Shown here: positions 53,830 to 64,000 of the stretch, in pieces
Position numbering within the stretch: position 1 is the first letter of the stretch
Layout: each line of letters starts with the position of its first letter
Source: Lasioglossum baleicum
Taxonomy: Eukaryota; Arthropoda; Insecta; Hymenoptera; Halictidae
DNA length: 64,000 bases
Direction of reading: 5' to 3'
Assembly: GCF_051020765.1 (NCBI RefSeq)
Contig: NW_027469083.1
Coordinates: 2,418,001 to 2,482,000, forward strand
Position numbers and translations under genes: made by a program
The notes under the pieces: generated by a model
Told to the model about the DNA's origin: nothing
What the model saw: only the letters and a program-made list of their open reading frames with translations
Databases searched by the model: none

Positions 53830-56262
53830 CAGGATCGAGCTCGGATGAATTTATGTTTGTCATTGTTATGTTAACTTGCTGTTGAGTGCACGCATCTGGA
53901 AATAAATAGTTGAATTTGTTTGCCGTATATCAAACTCTAGGGAAATGTTTCTGTTTGGAATACCTTATGAAAATGTTTCATTTTGGAATACGCTATGAAA
54001 TATGTAGATAACATAAATTTACATCTTAAGATGTTTTCTTTCAATGACATAGGGAATGGTATAGGTATGATGTTTAACCCACCGTCGGACGGAGCGGTTC
54101 TAGGAGATACATCAATCACTATTTTGTGCAGTGTGATACATCCTTAAGCGGCGCGAACCCCTGGCCACTAGTAGCTTAATGTAAATGCTGTAATGCTGAT
54201 TAGTTTTACATATCAGAGACACATTGTATTAACCCTCATACGCTCCTCAAGAATATTTTCCTCAATCCGCGAGTGGTTCGTAAGTCGGTCCGGATTGAGA
54301 TCAGCTTGAGCCCAACGCTAGATTTCTAAAAACCGCGCGGAAATTGCGTAACAGCAACGGAGGAAATTAAGGGGCCGCCACACCGCTTAGGGAAACTAAA
54401 TTCCTCAATTTCGAACAAATTTCGGATCTTATGGTTAGGACAGAGACGGAACGAAGCTAGCAGCCACTACTGCGATAAAGATGGTACATTAGATAGAAGT
54501 CCAGACTTTGTAAACTCAAACGTCGAAAAAAACTTCTTTTTTATATTGATGTTCCCTGACACCCCCCCCCCCCCCGCGGAGAGGGGAAATTAGTTTAGAT
54601 TGCCCCGAGGCCGACAAAATCCCCCGACCCGCTAGGTCATACCGGGAGTTTTGAGGGATTCAGAGTCAATCTCAGTCCTGAACTAAAAAGAGAGGAAATT
54701 CTGGTGGAGGACAGGCGCAAAGTTTAGTATTTTGTTCCTACCACCCCCGAGTAGGGTGTCATTTGAAAGAGCTCGGGAAGAGGTATTGAGCCTCATAGGC
54801 TAGGAGCGCCTCCGAGGTCATCCGAAGGGCGTATAGCGTTTCTCGTAAATTAGAAAAGTTCTGTATGTATTTGGAGTCGCGAGGGCATTAGGATCTCGAT
54901 CCCGAGGTCAGAGTGGAGGTGCCTTTGACTTTGAAAATTCTGACAAAGCCAAAGGTCTTGGAAATCTTTTTCAGATTTTCAAGGTCAAGGTCAAGGTCAA
55001 AGGTGCAGGCGGGATCAGGAACCTCCCCCGAAGGTCGCCATATAAATTTGCGGTGTAGAGCGACAAAAAGTAGTGAAAAATGGCATAGAATATGTTAATT
55101 TAGCAATTAAGGATTTAGGTTTTAGGCTGCGTGCGGATAGGAATAGTGTTAAACGGTTAGATTTAAGAGTGCGGTTTCAATGTTTCATATAGTTTGGATT
55201 GACATCTGTAAGGAAAAAATAAAATCCAGGTCAGGTTAATTTTTATTAAAATTGATTATAAAAAAAGGGACCACAATTACGATTATGAAATTTCGCGAGC
55301 GCCAAAGAACTGTGTTTACGGAACCTTTAAATGGACACAAAATAAATGACCCCCGCCGATTATGAATACGAAATTTCGAAAAAAAAATTTTTCTGTAAAT
55401 GTTACGCGTTACACTTGTGTTATATGATTACGAAATATTGCAAAAAATCGATTGTCACGATAAAATTTTGGTAACAAAGGCGATCTAGATTGGGCGCCGA
55501 AAAAAGAAGGTTCGAGAAGAAGTATCAAAAGCTCTCATGATTTATTTAAACATATTTCAACGAATTGCAGCAATGTAGTACGTCATTTGTAATGAAAGAT
55601 TATTTGATGTTATAGGATCGGATTTTTCCAAGATCCCTGTTTCTGATCACAGACACTCTGTTAAACTGAAGCACTTCAATTTAACATGCACTATTTCATA
55701 TATTGGATGATTGCAAAAGCTCATACTCAATTTACCTCGTGAACTTGTCTGAAACTAAACGTGCAACTTCTACGGAAAAGGAAATCACAGGTTGTAAAAT
55801 GTTCGGAGACAATTATAGAAAACAGAGTTACAGACTATATAATTGATTAATAAAACTGTTATTTATCCCAAATAGGGTACGAACTTTTGCAAACACATTA
55901 CTAATACATTACGTTTAGTAATACATTATTGGCTAACGATTGAAGGCTGTTAAAGGATCTGGTAAAGAATCATTGGTCATGGACTTTAGAAAATGACGAA
56001 AAGATATTATATCTTAAATATAAACATATTATTAATATATTCAACGAAAAATATCCTGCATCGCTTATGGGAAGCAGTAGTTAGATTTTAAAAAAAATAC
56101 TGTCCACACTTGGACATCAGTCAATTATACATATAGGGGAAAATTATAAAAAGATTTTCTTGTGGTCAAACAATGGATTATATGTACTTACTTAGACTAC
56201 ATTATCCTAACAACTAGTCAATTCACTCATAAGAGCACGTCAAGATAAAATTGACTAACATC

Positions 56263-56697
56263 TTACATTCTAATACATCTACTACGCCTCGAAGTTATTG
56301 AACCCACGCTCGCCACACTCTGCACTGGATTTCGAGGAATTTTTCGAACCACACCAGTTTTGGTTCTGACGAAAGGAACAACTCTTCTCACCTGTGCAGG
56401 AATTATTAGGTCCCTCTGTACAATCGTTCTCGGCTCATCCACAGCTTCCCCTCGAAAACGTTCATTTATTATCCGCATTGCACGTTGCTTATGATGCCTA
56501 GCGGTTTGTCTTAGGATCTTGTCCGCCCTACAGACATTTAACCATTTCCGTGACACTTGAGCAGCGCAAAGCAGAGACTTAGGCTCCAACTTGCGTAGAA
56601 TCAGCTGGGATATCTCCGGCGGGAGTTCAGAAATGAAATCCAACTTGGCAGGTTCCGGTAGTCCTAGCGCACGGAGGAAAGACCTGAAGAACTCCAT
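56263..56697 (-). CDS. F-box protein, array copy 12
   Basis: Identical translation to copy 1 (Pro14, Ile77, Arg82). The downstream flank is plain unit sequence. Confidence 0.78.
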   Translation of the reverse strand: MEFFRSFLRALGLPEPAKLDFISELPPEISQLILRKLEPKSLLCAAQVSRKWLNVCRADKILRQTARHHKQRAMRIINERFRGEAVDEPRTIVQRDLIIPAQVRRVVPFVRTKTGVVRKIPRNPVQSVASVGSITSRRSRCIRM

Positions 56698-56722
56698 GTT
56701 GCCGCTGCAGCGTCAGGAACTC

Positions 56723-56805
56723 GAATGATCTACTGTTCCAAATTTTGGGTTTATATACCCTTGGTTACGGTTGATCCCCTGTTCCGGTTCGGTGACCCGA
56801 CCAAT
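56723..56805 (-). promoter_or_regulatory. CCAAT/TATA/Inr core promoter, unit 12
   Basis: TATATAA at 56751-56757, TCATTC at 56723-56728, inverted CCAAT at 56801-56805. Confidence 0.8.
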
Positions 56806-58224
56806 CAGGATCGAGCTCGGATGAATTTATGTTTGTCATTGTTATGTTAACTTGCTGTTGAGTGCACGCATCAGGAAATAAATTGTTGAATTTGTTTGCC
56901 GTATATCAAACTCTAGGGAAATGTTTCTGTTTGGAATACCTTATGAAAATGTTTCATTTTGGAATACGCCATGAAATATGTAGATAACATAAATTTACAT
57001 CTTAAGATGTTTTCTTTCAATGACATAGGGAGTGGTATAGGTATGCTGTTTAACCTACCGTCGGGCGCAGCGGTGCTAGGAGATACATCAATCACTATTT
57101 TGTGCAGTGTGATACATCCTTAAGCGGCGCAAACCCCTAGCTACTAGTAGCTTAATGTAAATGCTGTAATGTTGATTAGTTTTACATTTCAGAGACTCAT
57201 TGTCTTAACCCTCATACGCTCCTCAAGAATATTTTCCTCAATCCGCGAATGGTTCGTAAGTCGGTCCGGATTGAGATCAGCTTGAGCCCAACGCTAGATT
57301 TCTAAAAACCGCGCGGAAATTGCGTAACAGCAACGGAGGAAATTAAGGGGCCGCCACACCGGTTAGGGAAACTAAATTCCTCAATTTCGAACAAATTTCG
57401 GATCTTATGGTTAGGACAGAGGCGGAACGAAGCTAGCAGCCACTAGTGCGATAAAGACGGTACATTAGATAGAAGTCCAGACTTTGTGAACTCAAACGTC
57501 GAAAAAAACTTCTTTTTTATATTCATGTTCCCTGACACCCCCCCGCGGAGAGGGGAAATTAGTTTAGATTGCCCCGAGGCTGACAAAACCCCCGACACGC
57601 TAGGTCATACCGGGAGTTTTGAGGGAATCAGAGTCAATCACAGTTCTGAACTAAAAAGAGAGGAAATTCTGGTGGAGGACAGGCGCAAAGTTTAGTATTT
57701 TGTTCCTACCACCCCTGAGTAGGGTGTCATTTGAAAGAGCTCGGGAAGAGGTATTGAGCCTCATAGGCTAGGAGCGCCTCCGAGGTCATCCGAAGGGCGT
57801 ATAGCGTTTCTCGTAAATTAGAAAAGTTCTGTATGTATTTGGAGTCGCGAGGGCATTAGGATCTCTATCCCGAGGTCAGAGTGGAGGTGCCTTTGACTTT
57901 GAAAATTCTGACAAAGCCAAAGGTCTTGGAAACCTTTTTCAGATTTTCAAGGTCAAGGTCAAAGTCAAAGGTGCAGGCGGGATCAGGAACCTCCCCCGAA
58001 GGTCGCCATATAAATTTGCGGTGTCGAGCGACAACAAGTAGTGAAAAATGGCATAGAATAGGTTAATTTAGCAATTAAGGATTTAGGTTTTAGGCTGCGT
58101 GCGGATAGGAATAGTGTTAAACGGTTAGATTTAAGAGTGCGGTTTCAATGTTTCATATTGTTTGGATTGACATCTGTAAGGAAAAAATAAAATCCAGGTT
58201 AGGTTCATTTTTATTAAAATTGAT

Positions 58225-59712
58225 ATTTGTATTTGACGGATCGGCACGTCGACATCGCGTAGTGTCTCACTTTCTGAGAGATGTCGCGCGCGGTACTCTC
58301 TGTCGGTCGTTCCGCGGTCCGTTCTCGATCCGGTGTCACTAGATGTCGCACTTTTCACTTTTCACTGTTACCGGGCAGCGGCCGGTTAACCTCACTTTGT
58401 CCCGTTTGCCACGTGTTCGTTATTCTCACTATGTCCGATTTACACACGCCAGGTCCCTGTTCGGGCGCCATGTAACAACCTGGTTTCCGTCGTCACGTCG
58501 GAAATTTCCTGCTTCGTCAATATAGCTCGCCGCTCCAGAGTTCGATGTTCGACGAGAGGAAAAATGTCGATGGGGAACGGGACGTGGTACACGGGTTCAA
58601 AATAACGACACTGATGTTTTCACTGACATGCTCGCTGCCGACGAGGACGCGCACGCGGGTTCTTCGGAATCGCGTTTCCGCGGCGGTTCACGCGATAACC
58701 GCGACGTTCGGGTACGGATACGCGTTATTCTCTCGGGCGCGTACGTCGCGGTTTTCCAGTACGGGACGCGTTACTTTCTCGGGTACGACGCGCGTGTATT
58801 TCGGGACCGGTAATTGGGAAATCAGGATGGTATGGGAATTCCCTGCCCGAGTCTGGTCATTCGGATAGGTGACGTGGCGGTGCGCCGTACGCCATAATCC
58901 TCTCGGGCGGTTCAGGGACGACGAGCGACGGTTCGTCGTGCTCGTCGTTCGTTTCCGTCGGCGGTACACCTTAACGGACTCGCCGGTGGTGCACCTTGGC
59001 AGGAGAAAGAGTGACGGTACGTCGTGCTCTGGCTATGCTACAGGAAACAGGGCATTTTAGGAAGGAGGAGGGCTCCCGGCCTGAGTCTGGTCGGTTGGAT
59101 TTCAACGTGGCGGGGCGCCGTGCGTTTACGTCCTCTCAGGCGGTTCTACGGCGACGAGCGATGGTTCATCGTGCTCGTCGTTCGTTCTCGCCGACGGTAC
59201 GTCGTGACGAGGTAGCCGGTGGTGCACCTCGACTCTTTTCGAGAAGCTGTACGCCTTACTCTACCTTGGTGGAACGTAGTTCGTCACCGTCGGGATGCCT
59301 CCCTGGGACAGGGACGTTGGTTCACAAGATGGCGGTACGCCGTACTCTGTCTACATAGTTCGGAACTGCAAGGAATACTTACTGGAGAGAACCGATTCAA
59401 CTCGAGTCTCGATTGCGAAAAGCTCCCGCGGTCGCGTCGCGGCTTTTCTGACTATTCGTTCGATGAAGTCGGGTGACGGTGCGGCGCTAAACTTCGCGAA
59501 TCTTCTACTGTTCTCGACCGCGTGCTAGACAACCGTTTCTCGTCCTTTTCCGTCGGTACTGGCTCGTCGCGCGGTCGTCGTGTCGAGCGTGACGCGTATC
59601 GGTGGTGCGCGCCGGTTCGGATCGGTTTCTTTCGGCTCGGTTCGGTTCGCCTCGGTGCGCCTTGATACCTGGTTCTACTAGTAACAGGCCTGCCCGTTAC
59701 AGGTCTGTTACA
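58225..59712 (-). mobile_element. Truncated LTR retrotransposon (tRNA-Lys primer), unit 12
   Basis: Same remnant, identical by eye to the unit 1 copy. LTR 58471-59712, primer site 58453-58470, leader 58225-58452. Confidence 0.85.
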
Positions 59713-59848
59713 ATACATATAGGGGAAAATTCTAACAAGATTTTCTTGTGGTCAAACAATGGATTATATGTACTTACTTAGACTACATTATCCTAACAAC
59801 TAGTCAATTCACTCATAAGAGCACGTCAAGATAAAATTGACTAACATC

Positions 59849-60283
59849 TTACATTCTAATACATCTACTACGCCTCGAAGTTATTGAACCCACGCTCGCC
59901 ACACTCTGCACTGGATTTCGAGGAATTTTTCGAACCACTCCAGTTTTGGTTCTGACGAAAGGAACAACTCTTCTCACCTGTGCAGGAATTATTAGATCCC
60001 TCTGTACAATCGTTCTCGGCTCATCCACAGCTTCCCCTAGAAAACGTTCATTCATTATCCGCATTGCACGTTGCTTATGATGCCTAGCGGTTTGACTTAG
60101 GATTTTGTCTGCCCTACAGACATTTAACCATTTCCGTGACACTTGAGCAGCGCAAAGCAGAGACTTAGGCTCCAACTTGCGTAGAATCAGCTGGGATATC
60201 TCCGGCGGGAGTTCAGAAATGAAATCCAACTTGGCAGGTTCCAGTAGTCCTAGCGCACGGAGGAAAGACCTGAAGAACTCCAT
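59849..60283 (-). CDS. F-box protein, array copy 13
   Basis: Identical translation to copies 2 and 5 (Ser63, Leu82). The downstream flank is the truncated tRNA-Lys LTR of unit 12. Confidence 0.78.
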   Translation of the reverse strand: MEFFRSFLRALGLLEPAKLDFISELPPEISQLILRKLEPKSLLCAAQVSRKWLNVCRADKILSQTARHHKQRAMRIMNERFLGEAVDEPRTIVQRDLIIPAQVRRVVPFVRTKTGVVRKIPRNPVQSVASVGSITSRRSRCIRM

Positions 60284-60308
60284 GTTGCCGCTGCAGCGTC
60301 AGGAACTC

Positions 60309-60391
60309 GAATGATCTACTGTTCCAAATTTTGGGTTTATATACCCTTGGTTACGGTTGATCCCCTGTTCCGGTTCGGTGACCCGACCAAT
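60309..60391 (-). promoter_or_regulatory. CCAAT/TATA/Inr core promoter, unit 13
   Basis: TATATAA at 60337-60343, TCATTC at 60309-60314, inverted CCAAT at 60387-60391. Confidence 0.8.
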
Positions 60392-63388
60392 CAGGATCGA
60401 GCTCGGATGAATTTATGTTTGTCATTGTTATGTTAACTTGCTGTTGAGTGCACGCATCAGGAAATAAATTGTTGAATTTGTTTGCCGTATATCAAACTCT
60501 AGGGAAATGTTTCTGTTTGGAATACCTTATGAAAATGTTTCATTTTGGAGTACGCCATGAAATATGTAGATAACATAAATTTACATCTTAAGATGTTTTC
60601 GTTCAATGACATAGGGAGTGGTATAGGTATGATGTTTAACCTACCGTCGGGCGCAGCGGTGCTAGGAGATACATCAATCACTATTTTGTGCAGTGTGATA
60701 CATCCTTAAGCGGCGCAAACGCCTAGCTACTAGTAGCTTAATGTAAATGCTGTAATGTTGATTAGTTTTACATTTCAGAGACTCATTGTCTTAACCCTCA
60801 TACGCTCCTCAAGAATATTTTCCTCAATCCGCGAATGGTTCGTAAGTCGGTCCGGATTGAGATCAGCTTGAGCCCAACGCTAGATTTCTAAAAACCGCGC
60901 GGAAATTGCGTAACAGCAACGGAGGAAATTAAGGGGCCGCCACACCGGTTAGGGAAACTAAATTCCTCAATTTCGAACAAATTTCGGATCTTATGGTTAG
61001 GACAGAGACGGAACGAAGCTAGCAGCCACTAGTGCGATAAAGATGGTACATTAGATAGAAGTCCAGACTTTGTAAACTCAAACGTCGAAAAAAACTTCTT
61101 TTTTATATTGATGTTCCCTGACACCCCCCCCCCCCGCGGAGTGGGGAAATTAGTTTAGATTGCCCCGAGGCCGACAAAACCCCCCGACCCGCTAGGTCAT
61201 ACCGGGAGTTTTGAGGGAATCAGAGTCAATCACAGTTCTGAACTAAAAAGAGAGGAAATTCTGGTGGAGGACAGGCGCAAAGTTTAGTATTTTGTTCCTA
61301 CCACCCCCGAGTAGGGTGTCATTTGAAAGAGCTCGGGAAGAGGTATTGAGCCTCATAGGCTAGGAGCGCCTCCGAGGTCATCCGAAGGGCGTATAGCGTT
61401 TCTCGTAAATTAGAAAAGTTCTGTATGTATTTGGAGTCGCGAGGGCATTAGGATCTCGATCCCGAGGTCAGAGTGGAGGTGCCTTTGACTTTGAAAATTC
61501 TGACAAAGCCAAAGGTCTTGGAAACCTTTTTCAGATTTTGAAGGTCAAGGTCAAGGTCAAAGGTGCAGGCGGGATCAGGAACCTCCCCCGAAGGCCGCCA
61601 TATAAATTTGTGGTGTCGAGCGACAAAAAGTAGTGAAAAATGGCATAGAATAGGTTAATTTAGCAATTAAGGATTTAGATTTTAGGCTGCGTGCGGATAG
61701 GAATAGTGTTAAACGGTTAGATTTAAGAGTGCGGTTTCAATGTTTCATATAGTTTGGATTGACATCTGTAAGGAAAAAATAAAATCCAGGTTAGGTTAAT
61801 TTTTATTAAAATTGATTATAAAAAAAATGGACCACAATTACGATTATGAAATTTCGTGCGCGCCAAAGAACTGTGTTTACGGAACCTTTAAATGGACAGA
61901 AAATAAATGACCCCCGCCGATTATGAATACGAAATTTCGAAAAAAAATTTTTTCTGTAAATGATACGCGTTACACTTGTGTTATATGATTACGAAATATT
62001 GCAAAAAATCGATTGTCACGATAAAATTTTGGTAACAAAGGCGATCTAGATTGGGCGCCGAAAAAAGAAGGTTCGAGAAGAAGTATCAAAAGCTCTCATG
62101 ATTTATTTAAACATATTTCAACGAATTGCAGCAATGTATTACGTCATTTGTAATGAAAGATTATTTGATGTTATAGGATCGGATTTTTCCAAGATCCCTG
62201 TTTCTGATCACAGACACTGTGTTAAACTGAAGCACTTCAATTTAACATGCACTATTTCATATATTGGATGATTGCAAAAGCTCATACTCAATTTACCCCG
62301 TGAACTTGTCTGAAACTAAACGTGCAACTTCTACGGAAAAGGAAATCACAGGTTGTAAAATGTTCGGAGACAATTATAGAAAACAGAGTTACAGACTATA
62401 TAATTGATTAATAAAACTGTTATTTATCCCAAATAGGGTACGAACTTTTGCAAACACATTACTAATACATTACGTTTAGTAATACATTATTGGCTAACGA
62501 TTGAAGGCTGTTAAAGGATCTGGTAAAGAATCATTGGTCATGGACTTTAGAAAATGACGAAAAGATATTATATCTTAAATATAAACATATTATTAATATA
62601 TTCAACGAAAAATATCCTGCATCGCTTATGGGAAGCAGTAGTTAGATTTTTTAAAAAATACTGTCCACACTTGGACATCAGTCAATTATACATATAGGGG
62701 AAAATTATAACAAGATTTTCTTGTGGTCAAACAATGGATTATATGTACTTACTTAGACTATGTTTATGCACACACTTGTAAGAGGATAACTGGAAGTATC
62801 CTGACAAGGATATACAGTGATCGACGAAGGAGGAAGAACTAAACACTTTTCCGATTCACTTTAGCACAATCAGAGTTCGTTTATTCACTGATACTAGCGA
62901 TTGAACGCGCCGTAACAAGATTGTTTGAGAAACGTGCGTTAGTACAATACTGAATACTGACTCCGGAAGTTTAGAGTCCGCGTGCGTTGAACAACTGGAA
63001 TACAGCGTAACGGCGATGGGCGCGTGTGTTTTGCCACGAGTGGTCTCGAAGGAACAGGTCGTAGTCCGCTGTGTCGAAGACAATCATCCGAATGTTATGA
63101 AGATGAGCGGTTGACACACAATTTTCGTCATAAAGTCGAGTAGCGCTGTCGCGACGCCGAATTGTGTAACGACTTGTGTGGAACTACAGTTAGCCGGGAG
63201 TTCGAATACTGAACATACCGCCCGCCTTGGATGTACGCATCCAATAACAGAGGAAACGATTTCGATGCAATCAGTCGATGCATTAATTTAAATTGTTCAA
63301 ATGACACCGCCCGCCTTGACGCACATGAACGCATTTAGACCATGTAATAGTGCGAGGAACATTCTCTCGTAACTATCATTTAGCGGAT

Positions 63389-63483
63389 TTAATTTTCGGG
63401 TACATTGTCGGTTTCGCGCGAGAGTTCCTCATTGATGTCAACGGGAAGAAAACAGAGTTTTACAATCGGACGTTTGTATTCCG
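63389..63483 (-). pseudogene. Displaced 3' end of BEL pol, unit 13
   Basis: Equivalent of 10830-10924: the final codons and stop of BEL pol, cut off by copia. Confidence 0.85.
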
Positions 63484-64000
63484 TGTTGAATTATGGAAGC
63501 GTTTTACGTATTACTTTTGTTATAGTTTATTTGATAAATCACTTGTATAAATCGGACTATTGTGACCTTGTCTATATGCGTGCTTAAAGGCTACTGACTA
63601 GTTGAACCATGAGGCAAGTGTTTACAGAGGTCTAGCTTTACGGATGTTATCGTTTACATTACACAGATGTCGTTAAATACAATTTTAGCAGTTACCTTCC
63701 TTAACACTTCCTCTTAACTGTTAAAATTATTTAACAAGTTACTTCTTAGTTGTTTGAATTTTTCAGCACATAGAGGTTTGGTTAGTATATCTGCTATTTG
63801 CTGATCTGACGGACAATATTCTATTTCTAGCAAACCTTCTGTATATTTTTCACTTATAAAATGAAACCTAACGTCTATATGCTTACTTCTACGATGTACT
63901 ATTCCATTTTTAATTAAACTCATCGCGCTTTGGTTATCTATTAACAGTTTTGCCTTCGTTTTCTTATTTGTTAAACATTCTAGAATATTCTTCAAATACA
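63484..64000 (-). mobile_element. Ty1/copia retrotransposon, partial
   Basis: 3' LTR 63484-63706 (same variant bases as 10925-11147), purine tract, and the end of the polyprotein. It sits at the same site in BEL as the unit 3 copia, so it is a duplicate and not an independent insertion. Confidence 0.95.
63714..64000 (-). CDS. copia Gag-Pol polyprotein, C-terminal part
   Basis: The last ~95 codons of the copia polyprotein (end of RNase H, including LLIDNQSA and ADILTKPL), the same as residues 1224-1318 of the copy at 11155-15111. The true start lies outside the window; the Met nearest the edge is internal. Confidence 0.95.
   Translation of the reverse strand, partial: YLKNILECLTNKKTKAKLLIDNQSAMSLIKNGIVHRRSKHIDVRFHFISEKYTEGLLEIEYCPSDQQIADILTKPLCAEKFKQLRSNLLNNFNS

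Larger units (their letters stand above)
53224..56199. repeat. Tandem unit 11 (2,976 bp; plain)
   Basis: Transposon-free unit with the F-box gene at 53287-53721 and 14-base poly(C) (54562-54575). It is B-type in the first half. Variants in the second half (for example GGTGCAGGCGG in the AGGTCA cluster) are closer to units 1 and 4. No other gene is seen. Confidence 0.93.
56200..59785. repeat. Tandem unit 12 (3,586 bp; type L)
   Basis: Appears identical by eye to unit 1 at an offset of exactly 56,000 bases. It has the F-box gene at 56263-56697, 7-base poly(C) (57538-57544) and the truncated tRNA-Lys LTR element at 58225-59712. Confidence 0.95.
59786..64000. repeat. Tandem unit 13 (partial; BEL + nested copia)
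   Basis: Matches unit 2 (offset 56,000 up to the poly(C) tract, then 55,997). Its GACTA site holds a BEL element with the nested copia, as in unit 3, running off the window. F-box gene at 59849-60283; poly(C) 12 bases (61124-61135). 60392-62755 is non-coding unit sequence. Confidence 0.95.
62761..64000 (-). mobile_element. BEL/Pao with nested copia, partial (unit 13)
   Basis: 3' LTR at 62761-63215 preceded by GACTA (62756-62760). The 3' leader follows at 63216-63388 and the displaced pol end at 63389-63483. The copia insertion then begins at exactly the same base as in unit 3. The element runs off the window. Confidence 0.95.

Noticed and set aside
1..64000. All genes and elements on the minus strand, as a sign of oriented insertion
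   Set aside because: There are only three independent insertions plus one amplified gene, so the bias has no statistical weight.
1..64000. CRISPR array, operon or prokaryotic defence island
   Set aside because: The repeats are kilobase-sized and gene-bearing, with retrotransposons and eukaryotic promoters; no cas-like or bacterial genes are present.

Overview
The window is non-coding-rich, intron-poor eukaryotic DNA from an animal, most likely an arthropod and probably an insect. The evidence is BEL/Pao and Ty1/copia retrotransposons, a copia-type primer site matching the initiator tRNA-Met anticodon arm, and a core promoter with a TATA box plus an insect-type TCAKTY initiator. A hymenopteran (for example an ant) would fit, but that is a guess. 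Nothing bacterial or plasmid-like is present.

Layout: almost the whole window is one head-to-tail tandem array. The basic unit is about 2,977 bp. Thirteen unit starts are visible (200, 3786, 7224, 20213, 23801, 27398, 35846, 38823, 41801, 50247, 53224, 56200, 59786), plus the tail of an earlier unit at 1-199. Each unit carries one intron-less minus-strand gene for a 144-residue F-box protein (12 intact, 1 with a nonsense codon), driven by a compact CCAAT/TATA/initiator promoter. About 2.2 kb of apparently non-coding DNA follows, with a variable poly(C) tract and a cluster of AGGTCA nuclear-receptor-like half-sites.

Three LTR retrotransposons, all on the minus strand, have entered the unit and been amplified with it. 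(1) A BEL/Pao element lies 68 bp beyond the F-box stop, with GACTA target duplications: a solo LTR at 6764-7218, two 5,468-bp copies (30373-35840, 44774-50241), one copy with a nested copia (10202-20207), and a partial copy at the right edge (62761-64000). All complete copies share the same internal deletion joining RNase H to integrase out of frame. (2) An apparently intact Ty1/copia element (10925-15457, with its twin starting at 63484) sits inside the BEL pol gene. (3) A truncated LTR element with a tRNA-Lys primer site replaces about 0.87 kb of the unit in units 1, 4, 5 and 12.

Unit types in order are: L (Lys-LTR), S (solo BEL LTR), BC (BEL+copia), L, L, B (BEL), P (plain), P, B, P, P, L, BC. 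The identical insertion sites and deletion junctions mean each element entered once and then spread by duplication of units (unequal exchange or gene conversion). The point of greatest interest is the amplified F-box gene family. An F-box protein normally acts as the substrate adaptor of an SCF ubiquitin ligase, but this one has no recognisable substrate-binding domain, only a strongly basic C-terminal tail.
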